A stretch of DNA of 64,000 nucleotides from Ketobacter sp. (GCF_003671495.1 NZ_RCHN01000043.1:124001-188000), one strand, 5' to 3'; positions 44,192 to 53,344 are shown, counted from the first letter of the stretch. Program-made: numbers and translations. Notes: generated by a model not told the origin, from the letters alone.

Positions 44192-46798
44192 ATGTTGCTG
44201 AAGACCAAATTCTATGCCCCCCCAATCCGGGCTGGTGCCATACCCCGGCAGCGGCTGTTGCAGCGCCTTGGCCAACCGGCGCCCGGGCGCATGACGCTGA
44301 TCCACGCCCCCGCTGGATACGGCAAAACCACCCTGGCCAAACAATGGCTGGATCAGCTGGACTGCCCCCATTCCTGGCTGTCCCTGGATCACCAGGATAA
44401 CGACCCCCAGCGCTTCTGGCGTTACGTGGGCTTTGCCCTGGAGCGACCGTTACCGCCGGGGGAACTGACAGCGGCCCCCGAAGACCACATCGTGCACCTG
44501 ATCAACCACTGGCAGGACCAGTCCGCCAGCGGGCGGCCGCTGCATGTGCTGGTGCTGGACGACTTTCACTGCATTCAGGATGAAACCGTGCTGGGCCAGG
44601 TAAGCTGGTTTCTGGACCGCCTGCCCGCCGGATTACACGTGGTGATCACCGCCCGCAACCAGCCATCGATTCACATCCCGCGACGCCGGGTGCAGCAGCA
44701 GGTGACCGAGGTGAAGGCCCAGGAGCTGTGTTTCCAATCCACAGAGACACGCCAGTTTCTGGAGAACACGTTAAGCCTGCAATTGGACACCCACAGCATC
44801 GACCTGCTGCACAATCAAACCGAGGGCTGGGCGGCAGCCCTGCAGCTGGCGGGGTTGAGCCTCAAAGGCGGGGAGCAGGCCACCGAGCCGTTGCTGGAAC
44901 GAAAACACAACCAGTCCATGATGGATTACCTGGCGGAAGAGGTACTGGCCGGACAGCCGGAGCCCATCCAGCAGTTTCTGCTGCACGTCACCCAGCTGCG
45001 CCGCTTCAGCCTGCCCCTGTGCGAACAGGCCCTGGCGGAGCTCCCGGAATGCCCGGTGAAGGACAGCCTGGAGCACCTGATCAAACACAACCTGTTTTTG
45101 ATTCCCCTGGATGCCACCGGCACCTGGTTCCGGTTTCACGACCTGTTCAGGGAAAACATCCAGAACCTGGCGCGGCAACTGATCCCGGAATCCCTCACCC
45201 TGTTTCCGCGTCAGGCCGCTCAGTGGTACGTGCAGGCCGGGGACGAGGAAGAAGCCATTGTGTGCCTGTTGCAGGCCCAGCTGTGGGATGAGGCCGCTGA
45301 TCTGATCGAAACCCTGGGGGTGTCCCGCATGCTGGCGGGCAAAAACGAATCCCTCAACTGGTGGCTGAACCGGTTGCCGGTTGCGGTGGTGACCCAGCGC
45401 CCCAAACTGGCCCTGACCAAGGCCTGGACATTGTTCTGCACCGAGCGGGTGCTGGAGGCCGAGCCCTATCTGGATCAGGCGGACCGTTCCCTGCAGGGCC
45501 GGGACCAGGAAGCCCTGCGCATGCAGATATTTCTGTTTCGGGCCCACATCGCCCGCTTCCGCGGCCAGCACGAGGAAGCCACCCGCTGGTCCGAGCTGGC
45601 CATGGAGCATTCCACCGACAAGCACCAGCAGCTCAACGCGGTGACCCTGTTCGCCATGGGGCTGGAACAGTTCCAGAGCGGTCAACAGCAATCCGCCCGC
45701 GCTTACCTGGAGCAATCCATGGAAGCGTCCTACAGCGAGGAAAACTACTTCTGCGGGCTGTCGGTATCGGTCTTGCTCTCCCATGTGTATTTCCAGTGTG
45801 GCTTGACCCACAAGGCGCTGGCCACCCTGAACCAGGTCCGGCACTGGATACAAACCAACGGGGAGTGTGAGGACCAACTGGACCGCTGGCAGAACATCAT
45901 GTATTTCACGATTTACCGTGAGACCCGGCAGCTGGACCAAGCCAAGCAGGCCATCGAACCGTTGCTGCAGCACCAGCAGGAAGGGGCCGAAAACGGTCAC
46001 AGCGCCCTGATCAACCTTATGCAGGCGGTACTGAAGGCCACCCAGGGCCAATGGGATGAAGCCCTGGCGTTGACCCGCTCCGCCGCCAGCCAGATGGCGC
46101 AGGATCAAAGCCACTGGTCCGCCATGTCCCCCAATGCTGGCATGATTGAAGCCAGCATCATGCTGCAGCAAGGCAAACTGGAAGAGGCCCTGGCCTGGTG
46201 CCGCCGCAATGAGAAAAGGCTGCGGGAAAACCGGCGCTACACCAACGAGGAAGACCGCATTGTACTGGCCCGCTGCCTGGCGCTGGATCACCGGAAAGAG
46301 GCGGCACTGGAAGAACTGAACCTGGTGCTGGAAACGGCCACCCGCCACGGCCGCCTGATCAACCGGGTGCGGGCGTTATTGACCATGGCCATGGTGCACT
46401 GCCGCTACGACGAGGTGGACCTGGCGGCGGACGCCCTGCACTGCGCGATTCAATGGGCCGATTCCGCCGGCTACTACCAGATGCTGTTCGATGGGCGCGG
46501 GTTTCTGCAACCTGCCCTGCAACGACTGCAGGCCCGCGGCCACAGTGGCTGGTGGGAAAAGGCACTGCTCAAACAACGGGACGCCACCCTGGTGAACCTG
46601 CCGGAACAGCTCACCAGCCGCGAGCTGGAAGTGCTGAACCTGATCGCCGTGGGCCACCGCAACCAGGCCATTGCCGACACCCTGCACATTGCCCTCACCA
46701 CCACCAAGGCCCACATCCGCCATATCTATGAAAAGATGTCGGTCACCAGCCGCACCCAGGCGGTGGCCCGGGGCCGCGAACTGGGCCTGATCAGTTAA
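44192..46798 (+). CDS. MalT-like (LAL) ATP-dependent LuxR regulator
   Basis: 868 residues. N-terminal STAND ATPase with Walker A HAPAGYGKTT (38-47) and acidic LVLDDFHCIQD, a long helical TPR-like sensor middle, and a C-terminal LuxR DNA-binding domain (LTSRELEVLNLIAVGHRNQAIADTLHI through HIRHIYEKMSVTSRTQA). Such regulators activate transcription when an inducer and ATP are bound. It ends 27 bp from the convergent steroid 5-alpha-reductase gene, so it may control the steroid region, but that is inference. The 222-bp gap upstream has no clear operator. Confidence 0.9.
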   Translation: MLLKTKFYAPPIRAGAIPRQRLLQRLGQPAPGRMTLIHAPAGYGKTTLAKQWLDQLDCPHSWLSLDHQDNDPQRFWRYVGFALERPLPPGELTAAPEDHIVHLINHWQDQSASGRPLHVLVLDDFHCIQDETVLGQVSWFLDRLPAGLHVVITARNQPSIHIPRRRVQQQVTEVKAQELCFQSTETRQFLENTLSLQLDTHSIDLLHNQTEGWAAALQLAGLSLKGGEQATEPLLERKHNQSMMDYLAEEVLAGQPEPIQQFLLHVTQLRRFSLPLCEQALAELPECPVKDSLEHLIKHNLFLIPLDATGTWFRFHDLFRENIQNLARQLIPESLTLFPRQAAQWYVQAGDEEEAIVCLLQAQLWDEAADLIETLGVSRMLAGKNESLNWWLNRLPVAVVTQRPKLALTKAWTLFCTERVLEAEPYLDQADRSLQGRDQEALRMQIFLFRAHIARFRGQHEEATRWSELAMEHSTDKHQQLNAVTLFAMGLEQFQSGQQQSARAYLEQSMEASYSEENYFCGLSVSVLLSHVYFQCGLTHKALATLNQVRHWIQTNGECEDQLDRWQNIMYFTIYRETRQLDQAKQAIEPLLQHQQEGAENGHSALINLMQAVLKATQGQWDEALALTRSAASQMAQDQSHWSAMSPNAGMIEASIMLQQGKLEEALAWCRRNEKRLRENRRYTNEEDRIVLARCLALDHRKEAALEELNLVLETATRHGRLINRVRALLTMAMVHCRYDEVDLAADALHCAIQWADSAGYYQMLFDGRGFLQPALQRLQARGHSGWWEKALLKQRDATLVNLPEQLTSRELEVLNLIAVGHRNQAIADTLHIALTTTKAHIRHIYEKMSVTSRTQAVARGRELGLIS

Positions 46799-46825
46799 GA
46801 CCGGAGACCTGAGCAGCAAGGTCCG

Positions 46826-47590
46826 TTACAGAATATAGGGAATCACTGCGCGGCGGTCTTTGGGGTAATCGGTGAAGGTTTCCCGATACCAACGGTGATT
46901 CGCCAACGCCCGCGGCACCAGGTTGGCCATGGTGAACACTACAAAGGAAAGGCCCGCCAGCGACCAACTGGCCAGGGCAAAACCACTCCAGGTGATGATC
47001 TCCCCTAAATAATTGGGCATGGACACCCAGCGGAAACCGAATCCATAGGGAATCTGGTATTCACCGGGACGCTGCTGCCGCAATGCCTGCAGCATGTGAT
47101 CGGATTTTTTATTCAGGTAATAACCAAAGCCGAACAACCCCACCCCGATTACGAAGCGTGGATCACTCAACCAGTCCCGGTTCAGATGGGTTCCATAGTG
47201 GGTAATGTAGGTGCCATTCAGATAGCCGTTGATGCCGCAATACAGGGCCCCCAGGGCGATCACCAGCACCGTGGTGCGGGCCCCGGGCTTCACTTTGATC
47301 TGGAACGGGTAGATAAAAGACCGGTGCAGGTAATGCAGCTGCCACAGCACCAGCAGAATCATGGGCGCCAGTTCAAAGGCCCGGGCTCCGCTGAAGTAGC
47401 AATACAAGAACACCAGACTGGCGGGGGATTCCATCAGCACCCAACCCAGCCGCACCGGAATGGTGGGCCCCCAGCCGCTGCTCTGATGGCGACCATAGGG
47501 CGCATTGACGAACAACAGCACCAGCACCGTCAGCAGGGCACTGGCGAAGACGCCGATCAACAGACTGTTAAAAACCAGGTCGTCGGTCAT
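46826..47590 (-). CDS. Steroid 5-alpha-reductase (SRD5A family)
   Basis: 254 residues, six or seven membrane helices. Follows the eukaryote-like 3-oxo-5-alpha-steroid 4-dehydrogenase pattern: APYGRHQSSGWGPTIPVRLGW, LHYLHRSFIYPF, NGYLNGTYITHY, WLSDPRFVIGVGLFGFGYYLN and, near the end, SMPNYLGEIITWSGFALASW with NLVPRALANHRWYRETF. These enzymes use NADPH to reduce the delta-4 bond of 3-ketosteroids. It is the third gene of the leftward Rieske oxygenase operon, overlapping its neighbour by four bases. It could instead act on another enone lipid, but context favours steroids. Confidence 0.88.
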   Translation of the reverse strand: MTDDLVFNSLLIGVFASALLTVLVLLFVNAPYGRHQSSGWGPTIPVRLGWVLMESPASLVFLYCYFSGARAFELAPMILLVLWQLHYLHRSFIYPFQIKVKPGARTTVLVIALGALYCGINGYLNGTYITHYGTHLNRDWLSDPRFVIGVGLFGFGYYLNKKSDHMLQALRQQRPGEYQIPYGFGFRWVSMPNYLGEIITWSGFALASWSLAGLSFVVFTMANLVPRALANHRWYRETFTDYPKDRRAVIPYIL

Positions 47591-48054
47591 GATCGGGATG
47601 CCCGCAGCAGCAACAGGGCGATCAGGGTGAACACCACAAACTCCGCAATGGGCAACGCCAGCAGTTGCTGGAACGGTCCGTGGGGAAACAGGGTAGTGCC
47701 CAAGCGCATCAGGGCCAGCATCAACATGCCCAGGGCCGATGCCCGCAGCAATTGCCGGCGGCTGATGCCCTGCCCCGCACAGGTCGCAGCCACCAGCGAG
47801 CCCCAGACAAAGAACGCCGCCCCCGCCGTGGCCAGACTGTAGAAAATCATACCCGGCTCAATCAATCCGGCCAGCTTCAGGGCCGCCTCTGACTGAAACC
47901 ACTGCGGCCTGGGCAGATACAACAGATAGACTCCCCACAGGCTCAAGCCCAGCAGCTTCAGCACCAGGGCAAACAGCCGCAGCGCGGGCGATGCCGGGGA
48001 TGCTGAGGCTGCAATGTCAGCGCCGTCGGTGGCGGTCGAGAACGCGCTCGTCAT
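47587..48054 (-). CDS. Small polytopic membrane protein of the Rieske operon
   Basis: 155 residues from the ATG at 48054, which lies directly after the Rieske gene stop (TGATATG); a longer reading would overlap that gene. Four membrane spans (LRLFALVLKLLGLSLWGVYLL; GMIFYSLATAGAAFFVWGSL; ASALGMLMLALMRLGTTLF; PIAEFVVFTLIALLLL). I do not recognise the family. Tight coupling on both sides suggests that it works with the oxygenase or the 5-alpha-reductase. Confidence 0.65.
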   Translation of the reverse strand: MTSAFSTATDGADIAASASPASPALRLFALVLKLLGLSLWGVYLLYLPRPQWFQSEAALKLAGLIEPGMIFYSLATAGAAFFVWGSLVAATCAGQGISRRQLLRASALGMLMLALMRLGTTLFPHGPFQQLLALPIAEFVVFTLIALLLLRASRS

Positions 48055-48055
48055 A

Positions 48056-49168
48056 TCAGGCTTCCAGCGCCGTGTTCGCTTCGTGCTCGGTGCCGTCGGC
48101 AATCACCGGCTGCGCCAGCTTCTGCTCTGGAATCGGGTTGAACGCATCCACACTGTAGGTCTTCTTCTCGTTCCAGGTATCCGGCACCTCCGCGATGTCC
48201 ACATAAAACTGGTTATACCACTGCCGCAGTTTGTGGATCGGGCCATCGCCATCACACAACACCGGGTTATCCACCCGCACTTTGGTATGCCAGAACTGGA
48301 CATCTTCAAAAAACGCCTGCTGGGTCAGCTCCACATAACCCCGCACCATGGCATCGGAATCCGCCTGACTCATGCCGGGAAACAGTTTCACCATGACCCC
48401 AAAGCGCAGGTCGAAGCTTTCGGTGGAGGTGGGAATGTGGCTCACCAGCAGTTTGGAATGCACCGGAACGCCGTTCATCTCCCCGCTCATCTCGGTGATC
48501 ATGTAGGCGGGGCCGTAATAGGTGGCGGTGGTGGTGAGGATGGAATCGCCAGCCAGGCGTGGACTCTTGCCTTCCATGTGCTGCACACACATGTGCCGGT
48601 GGAAGGTGTTCTCAAACTTGAGGGCGGCGGACGCGTGCACCGGGCCGAAGTGGGCCTTGTCCGCCATGTTGTCCACCAGCTCACGGCAGTTGGTTTCGAT
48701 GGGAATCAGGACCACCTCCCAGTCCGACCATTCACCATTGCCGTATTCCTCGATCACCGGCGGCAGCTGGTCTGCGATGGGCAGGTTGTGTTCCGGGTCG
48801 TGATAGACGTAGGCCAGGCCGTTGCGCTCCAGCACTGGCCAGGGTTTGATGCAGGCTTTGGCGGGAATCTTCTTGGCATAGGGAATATCGTCGCAGACGC
48901 CATCTTCACCCCAGCGCCAGGCGTGCATGGCGCAGCGCAGGGAGTTGCCCTCCACATAGCCCTGGGACAGATCCGCACCCATGTGGGGGCAGTAGCCATC
49001 CAGTACGATCAACTGGTCATCCTGACCCCGATAAGCCACCAGCTTGCTGCCGAAGTAATTCAGCGCCACCGGCTGTCGGGAATAGTCCGCGGCCTTACCC
49101 AGGCAATACCAGCCGCGGGCATAACGTTCTTCCACCGGCGCGGCCTCAATTTTCGCGTACTTGCTCAT
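48056..49168 (-). CDS. KshA-type Rieske oxygenase (3-ketosteroid 9-alpha-hydroxylase family)
   Basis: 370 residues. Rieske [2Fe-2S] ligands are Cys60-x-His62 and Cys79-x2-His82 in CPHMGADLS and CAMHAW. The non-heme iron site is in ETNCRELVDNMADKAHFGPVH (His173 and His178 visible). These and the spacing match KshA, which hydroxylates C-9 of 3-ketosteroids so that the B ring opens after delta-1 dehydrogenation. The reductase KshB is not encoded in the window. Head of the oxygenase, membrane protein, 5-alpha-reductase operon; ribosome site GGAGAG. It diverges from the ketosteroid isomerase gene. Confidence 0.88.
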   Translation of the reverse strand: MSKYAKIEAAPVEERYARGWYCLGKAADYSRQPVALNYFGSKLVAYRGQDDQLIVLDGYCPHMGADLSQGYVEGNSLRCAMHAWRWGEDGVCDDIPYAKKIPAKACIKPWPVLERNGLAYVYHDPEHNLPIADQLPPVIEEYGNGEWSDWEVVLIPIETNCRELVDNMADKAHFGPVHASAALKFENTFHRHMCVQHMEGKSPRLAGDSILTTTATYYGPAYMITEMSGEMNGVPVHSKLLVSHIPTSTESFDLRFGVMVKLFPGMSQADSDAMVRGYVELTQQAFFEDVQFWHTKVRVDNPVLCDGDGPIHKLRQWYNQFYVDIAEVPDTWNEKKTYSVDAFNPIPEQKLAQPVIADGTEHEANTALEA

Positions 49169-49275
49169 GTTGCTCTCCTCTATGCTTTCCCCTGGCCACG
49201 CTTCAGGGCGCAGTCCGGGGCGCTGTTCTTATTGTGATATGCACGACTCAGTTGCCACTATAACGGGAAACTCAG

Positions 49276-49300
49276 TCTGAGTATACACTGTATACTCAGA
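49276..49300. promoter_or_regulatory. 25-bp perfect palindrome between KshA-like and KSI genes
   Basis: TCTGAGTATACA (49276-49287) and TGTATACTCAGA (49289-49300) are perfect complements around a single central C. It lies 108 bases before the oxygenase start and 117 bases before the isomerase start, as expected of an operator for both divergent promoters. It differs from the TGCA-N7-TGCAAA site a few dozen bases away. Confidence 0.75.
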
Positions 49301-49345
49301 TACCGAAACATCCCTGGGGACCTAACGCTATCAATGACCTTGTAT

Positions 49346-49366
49346 TTTTGCAAGCATAATGCAAAT
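49346..49366. promoter_or_regulatory. Steroid-regulon operator site 1 (TGCA-N7-TGCAAA)
   Basis: TTTTGCA, seven bases, TGCAAAT. The same layout recurs at 55213-55233 and 57019-57039, each time in a promoter gap of this cluster. Placed 51 bases before the ketosteroid isomerase start. Confidence 0.65.
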
Positions 49367-49416
49367 ATACTCCCAAAATAACAAAGCAATGACCATCCGA
49401 CCAGTGAGGTTCGACC

Positions 49417-49773
49417 ATGACCGATGCCGCCCACATGAAGCAAGCCGTTGAAAATTATATGAAAGCTGTAAGCACCGTGGACCTGGACATGATCCGTGAG
49501 ATCTACGCGGACAACGCCACCGTGGAAGACCCGGTGGGCACGCCTCCCCACGAGGGCATTGAGGCCATCGTGACATTCTACGGCGCCATGAAAGGCATGG
49601 GCGTGCAGCTGCAACTGACCGGCAATGTACGCTGCACCGGCAACGCCGCCGCGTTCCCGTTCCAGGCCAAAGTGGGGCCGATCACCATGGAGATCATCGA
49701 CGTGTTCGAGTTCAATGACCAGGGCAAAGTGGTGTCCATGCGGGCCTACTGGGGGCCGGAAAACCGTTTCTGA
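49417..49773 (+). CDS. Steroid delta-isomerase (ketosteroid isomerase)
   Basis: 118 residues, NTF2-like fold. Family catalytic residues fall where expected: Tyr14 and the general base Asp38 (in VEDPVG), with Asp95 in IIDVF as the second oxyanion-hole residue; the end SMRAYWGPEN is also typical. It moves the double bond of 3-oxo-delta-5 steroids to delta-4 through a dienolate. It diverges from the KshA-like operon with two operator-like sites in the 248-bp gap. Confidence 0.92.
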   Translation: MTDAAHMKQAVENYMKAVSTVDLDMIREIYADNATVEDPVGTPPHEGIEAIVTFYGAMKGMGVQLQLTGNVRCTGNAAAFPFQAKVGPITMEIIDVFEFNDQGKVVSMRAYWGPENRF

Positions 49774-49864
49774 TCCGAACATCACTTAGACCAAAGGCTG
49801 TTGCCCACTTTCAGAAACCTTCTAAACTGAATCTTTAAATGGATTATTTTGGTTGAGTTTGGAT

Positions 49865-51499
49865 ATGAATATGTGGCAAAACCTGAGCATCCAGTGGAAG
49901 CTGGCCATTCCCATCGGCGTGATTTCAGTGCTGCTGGTCTTGCTGACCTTCAACAAGGTCAGCACCATGCGTGCGATTACTTCCGATTTCAATTCCATCC
50001 AGGAGAACTATTTCCCGGCGCTGGACATGACCCTGAACGCCGACCGGGATCTGTATCAGGCCCAGATCGCTGAACGCACCATTGCCATGGGCGGCTTCGA
50101 TGCCGCGGTGTTCAAATCCTTCGAAGAGAATGTGGACCAGGTGGCCGACCGCCTGACCCGGGTCAAGGAACTGGATATCCACGAGCCGGTCAAGGGCCTG
50201 GTCAACGAGTTCCTCTCCAGTTTCCGCCGCTGGGAAAGCAGCTCCCGCAGCATGATGGAGAAAGTGAAAAACAACGGCATGTCCACTGCCGATGCCGCCC
50301 GCCTGAGCAAAGGCGGGCTGGCAGATCAGTTTGAAGCCTCCCGCGACATTCTGGACAAAATCGGCGAGAACCTCTCTGCCACGTCCACCGAACTGGCAAA
50401 CACCGTGAACGAGAACAGCCAGAGCTCCATTCAGGCGTCCCTGATTCTTAACGGCATCGTGATCCTGATTGCGCTGGCGGTGGCGATCTTTCTGCCCAGG
50501 GCCATCATCAAAGCGATTTCGCGGCTGCAACGGGCACTGTCTGAAATTGCCTCCGGCAAGGGTGACCTGACCGCCCGCGTGGAATCCATGGGCAACGATG
50601 AACTGGGCACCATCAGCACCACCTTCAATACGTTCCTGACCTCCATGGAAACCCTGGTGCTGCGCATCACCCAAAGCGCCAAGGGCGTGAGCCACTCTTC
50701 CGCCACACTCGACCAAACCATGTATGAAAACGCCCAGTCCATCGACGAGCTGGCCTCCTCCATCGAGGTGGTGGCCTCCGCCTTGACGGAAATGGCCGCC
50801 GCCATCACTGAGGTTTCCAGCAACACCCAGGAAGTCTCCAGCGAAACCAACCACGCGGACCGGGAGGCGCAGAACGTCGCCAAGATCTTCAAAGGCGCCA
50901 TCCAGGACATCGGCGCGCTCTCCGATCATGTGGACGTTTCGGTGGAAGCCATCAAGCGCCTGGAAGGTGAAGCCTCGGCCATCGCCTCGGTGGTGGATGT
51001 GATTCAGGGCATTGCAGAGCAGACCAACCTGCTGGCCCTGAACGCCGCCATTGAAGCGGCCCGGGCCGGAGACCAGGGCCGCGGCTTTGCGGTGGTGGCC
51101 GATGAGGTGCGCACCCTGGCCAGCAAAACCCAGGAAAGCACCGAGCACATCAACAACATGATCAACAAGCTGCAGACCGGGGTGAACGATGTGGTGAGCG
51201 CCATGGATACGGTGAAACAGAATGCAGCGTCCACGGTGGACACGGCCATCAACGCGGAATCCTCACTCAACGATGTGGCCCACAACCTGACCACCATCAG
51301 TGGCCGTGCCATTCAGGTAGCCGCCGCGGTGGAAGAGCAGTCCTCGGTGGTGGAAGACATCACCAAGCACATTGATATGATCAACGCCCATGCCTGTGAG
51401 CTGTCCCAGCGGGCGGAAACCATCGGCAGCGCCAGCGCCGAATTGAAACAGGAATCCACCGCCCTGATGGAGCAGGTGGGGAACTTCAAAGTCAGTTAG
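49865..51499 (+). CDS. Methyl-accepting chemotaxis protein in the steroid cluster
   Basis: 544 residues from the ATG at 49865. Membrane helix (~8-30), a ~150-residue periplasmic four-helix-bundle sensor ([25 protein letters not shown]), second helix ([20 protein letters not shown]), HAMP domain, and the signalling tip [37 protein letters not shown]. No receptor pentapeptide. Located between the isomerase gene and the KstD operon, it may sense steroids or their breakdown products; that is inference from position. Confidence 0.9.
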   Translation: MNMWQNLSIQWKLAIPIGVISVLLVLLTFNKVSTMRAITSDFNSIQENYFPALDMTLNADRDLYQAQIAERTIAMGGFDAAVFKSFEENVDQVADRLTRVKELDIHEPVKGLVNEFLSSFRRWESSSRSMMEKVKNNGMSTADAARLSKGGLADQFEASRDILDKIGENLSATSTELANTVNENSQSSIQASLILNGIVILIALAVAIFLPRAIIKAISRLQRALSEIASGKGDLTARVESMGNDELGTISTTFNTFLTSMETLVLRITQSAKGVSHSSATLDQTMYENAQSIDELASSIEVVASALTEMAAAITEVSSNTQEVSSETNHADREAQNVAKIFKGAIQDIGALSDHVDVSVEAIKRLEGEASAIASVVDVIQGIAEQTNLLALNAAIEAARAGDQGRGFAVVADEVRTLASKTQESTEHINNMINKLQTGVNDVVSAMDTVKQNAASTVDTAINAESSLNDVAHNLTTISGRAIQVAAAVEEQSSVVEDITKHIDMINAHACELSQRAETIGSASAELKQESTALMEQVGNFKVS

Positions 51500-51519
51500 G
51501 ACAGCACTTTTCGACCCCG

Positions 51520-51560
51520 AAAAAAACCGCAGGTGGCGTTTCAACCCTGCGGTTTTTTTT
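51520..51560. terminator. Bidirectional rho-independent terminator
   Basis: CCGCAGG (51527-51533) and CCTGCGG (51546-51552) form the stem; seven A precede and eight T follow. It serves the chemoreceptor gene on the plus strand and the SDR operon on the minus strand. Confidence 0.92.
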
Positions 51561-51589
51561 ATGGGGTCCGTGCCAGACTCAGCTCGGTA

Positions 51590-52345
51590 TTACATGGCCG
51601 AACGCGCACCACCATCAATGAAGATATCCTCCCCACTGATGTAACTGGCTTCGCTAGAGCCCAGGAACGCCACCAGCGCCGCCACTTCCTCCGGCTGTCC
51701 CTGACGGCTCAGGGGGTGCAAGTTGGCCAGCAGACGCTTGTTGATGTTCTCCGGGAAGCGGATGTTTTTCACCAGCGGAGTGGCAATGCCACCGGGACAG
51801 ACCACGTTGGCACGAATGCCATCGGCTTCGAACTCCTGTGCCATGCATTTGGTGATGGCGGCCACCGCAGCCTTGGAGGCACAGTAGGCGGTCTGGTAGG
51901 CGGTCATCACCTTGGCGTTCAATGAGGCAAAGTTGATGATGTTGCCCTTGGTTCTACGCAGGTGGGGAATGGCCTCGCGGCAGATGATGAAGGTGCTGTT
52001 GAGGTTGATGTTCATGATGCGGTTGAAGATCTCGGCGGTGAGTTCTTCCAGGTGATAGAAGCCGGCAATGCCGGCGGCGTTCACCACCACGTCGATCTGG
52101 CCGAAGGTGTCCACCGCGCTTTGTACCAGCGCTTTGCAGGAGGCTTCCTCCATGGCGTTGAAGGTCACCGCCCGGCACACACCACCGGCGGCATCGATCT
52201 CGGCCGCGGTGGCCTGGTTGCCTGCTTCGTTCACATCCCCCAGCACCACTTTGGCGCCTTCGGCGGCCAGGCGGATGGCGGCGGCTTTCCCCATGCCGGA
52301 GGCGGTGCCGGTCACCAGGGCGACTTTGTCTTGGTATCGTTTCAT
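51590..52345 (-). CDS. Short-chain dehydrogenase/reductase
   Basis: 251 residues, classical SDR: TGTASGMGKAAAIRLA (cofactor), NAAG, and YCASK (catalytic Tyr and Lys) with Ser upstream in NFASLNAK. DVNEAG after beta-2 suggests NAD(H). In this cluster it may act as a hydroxysteroid dehydrogenase or a beta-hydroxyacyl-CoA dehydrogenase; sequence alone does not choose. It is separated from the upstream SDR by 198 bp that hold the structured repeat. Confidence 0.85.
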   Translation of the reverse strand: MKRYQDKVALVTGTASGMGKAAAIRLAAEGAKVVLGDVNEAGNQATAAEIDAAGGVCRAVTFNAMEEASCKALVQSAVDTFGQIDVVVNAAGIAGFYHLEELTAEIFNRIMNINLNSTFIICREAIPHLRRTKGNIINFASLNAKVMTAYQTAYCASKAAVAAITKCMAQEFEADGIRANVVCPGGIATPLVKNIRFPENINKRLLANLHPLSRQGQPEEVAALVAFLGSSEASYISGEDIFIDGGARSAM

Positions 52346-52390
52346 TGTTGTTTTACTCCCAATATCGGGTTACGCAAAGTATTCAGTTTC

Positions 52391-52498
52391 GGCGCTGAGC
52401 AGGCGGGGGCTGTGGACACGCTACAAGCACATCCCTGTGCGCTCCTCAGCGGCCGTCCATGGCCGCTGACGGTCCACACCCCCCGCCTGCTCAGCGCC
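52391..52498 (-). repeat. Structured dispersed repeat, copy 2
   Basis: Same design as copy 1 at 6590-6697. Arms 52391-52417 and 52472-52498 are 27 nt each and complementary at 26 positions. The 54-nt core 52418-52471 equals the copy 1 core in reverse complement except for three bases, including hairpins GCACA/TGTGC and AGCGGCC/GGCCGCT. The arm sequence (GGCGCTGAGCAGGCGGGGG and partner) is unrelated to that of copy 1. It lies 3' of the SDR gene at 52544-53320 and 5' of the next gene of the same operon. Confidence 0.9.
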
Positions 52499-52543
52499 TT
52501 GTGCCTACATCAGGTTTCGGAGTCAGATACAATTCAAACCGTC

Positions 52544-53320
52544 TCACACCGCATAGCCACCGTCCACAAACAGCAATTGTCCGGTGACGTATTTGGAGCG
52601 GTTGGAGGCGAAAAACGCGGCCGCCTCCGCAATGTCCTCGGGCTGGCCGAAATGCTTGATGGGTAAGGTGGCCAGCACGGCTTCTTTCCAGGCGGCATCA
52701 AACACCCCTTCGGCTTCCAGGCGTTTGAAAATGCCGGTTTCGATCACCCCCACCGCCACACTGTTGGCGCGGATGCCGTGCACGCCCTCTTCCTTCGCCA
52801 GGTATTGTACCAGGGCTTCGTTGGCCGCCTTGGGGGCTACCGAGAGCACGTCCCGCGGTGGTGTGCGGCCCAGGCCGGCGGAAGAAATGTGCACCAGTGA
52901 GCCTCCGCCATGGCTGCGAAAATGAGGGATGATGTTTTTCACGATGCGGAAAAATCCGTTCAGGTCCCCTTCGATGACCTCTTCCCACTGGGCATCGGTC
53001 ACCTCCGCCAGAAACGGCTGCTTGATGTCGGAGCCGGCGGCCACCACCACGCTGTGCAAGCGGCCGTGACGCTCTGCCGCCTCATGAATGGCGGCCTGAA
53101 TCTGCTCCTTGCTGGCGATGTCCACCGCATGGATGGTGCACTTCACTCCCAGCTCGGCAATGGTGGCGGCGGCCTGTTCCGCCCGGGCGTTATTGGAGCG
53201 ATAAGTGATGGCCACATCACTGCCGCCCTGGGCAATGCGGGTGGCAATGGCCGCGCCGATGCCGCCGCTGCCGCCGAACACCAGACTGGCACCTTGATCG
53301 AATTCCGCCGCTAGAGTCAT
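52544..53320 (-). CDS. SDR-fold protein lacking the catalytic tyrosine
   Basis: About 258 residues. The ATG at 53320 has GAGGAA at a good distance; an ATG two codons earlier is also possible. Cofactor motif FGGSGGIGAAIATRIA, then TYRSNNARAE (NADP-type). The active site is altered: Ser is present in HISSAGLG, but the residue four before the Lys of VAPKAANEAL is Ser, not Tyr. It may be a reductase using another acid, or a non-catalytic or enoyl-CoA reductase-like member. It starts 25 bp after the KstD-type gene. Confidence 0.8.
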   Translation of the reverse strand: MTLAAEFDQGASLVFGGSGGIGAAIATRIAQGGSDVAITYRSNNARAEQAAATIAELGVKCTIHAVDIASKEQIQAAIHEAAERHGRLHSVVVAAGSDIKQPFLAEVTDAQWEEVIEGDLNGFFRIVKNIIPHFRSHGGGSLVHISSAGLGRTPPRDVLSVAPKAANEALVQYLAKEEGVHGIRANSVAVGVIETGIFKRLEAEGVFDAAWKEAVLATLPIKHFGQPEDIAEAAAFFASNRSKYVTGQLLFVDGGYAV

Positions 53321-53344
53321 TTCCATTTCCTCATGATGATTAGG

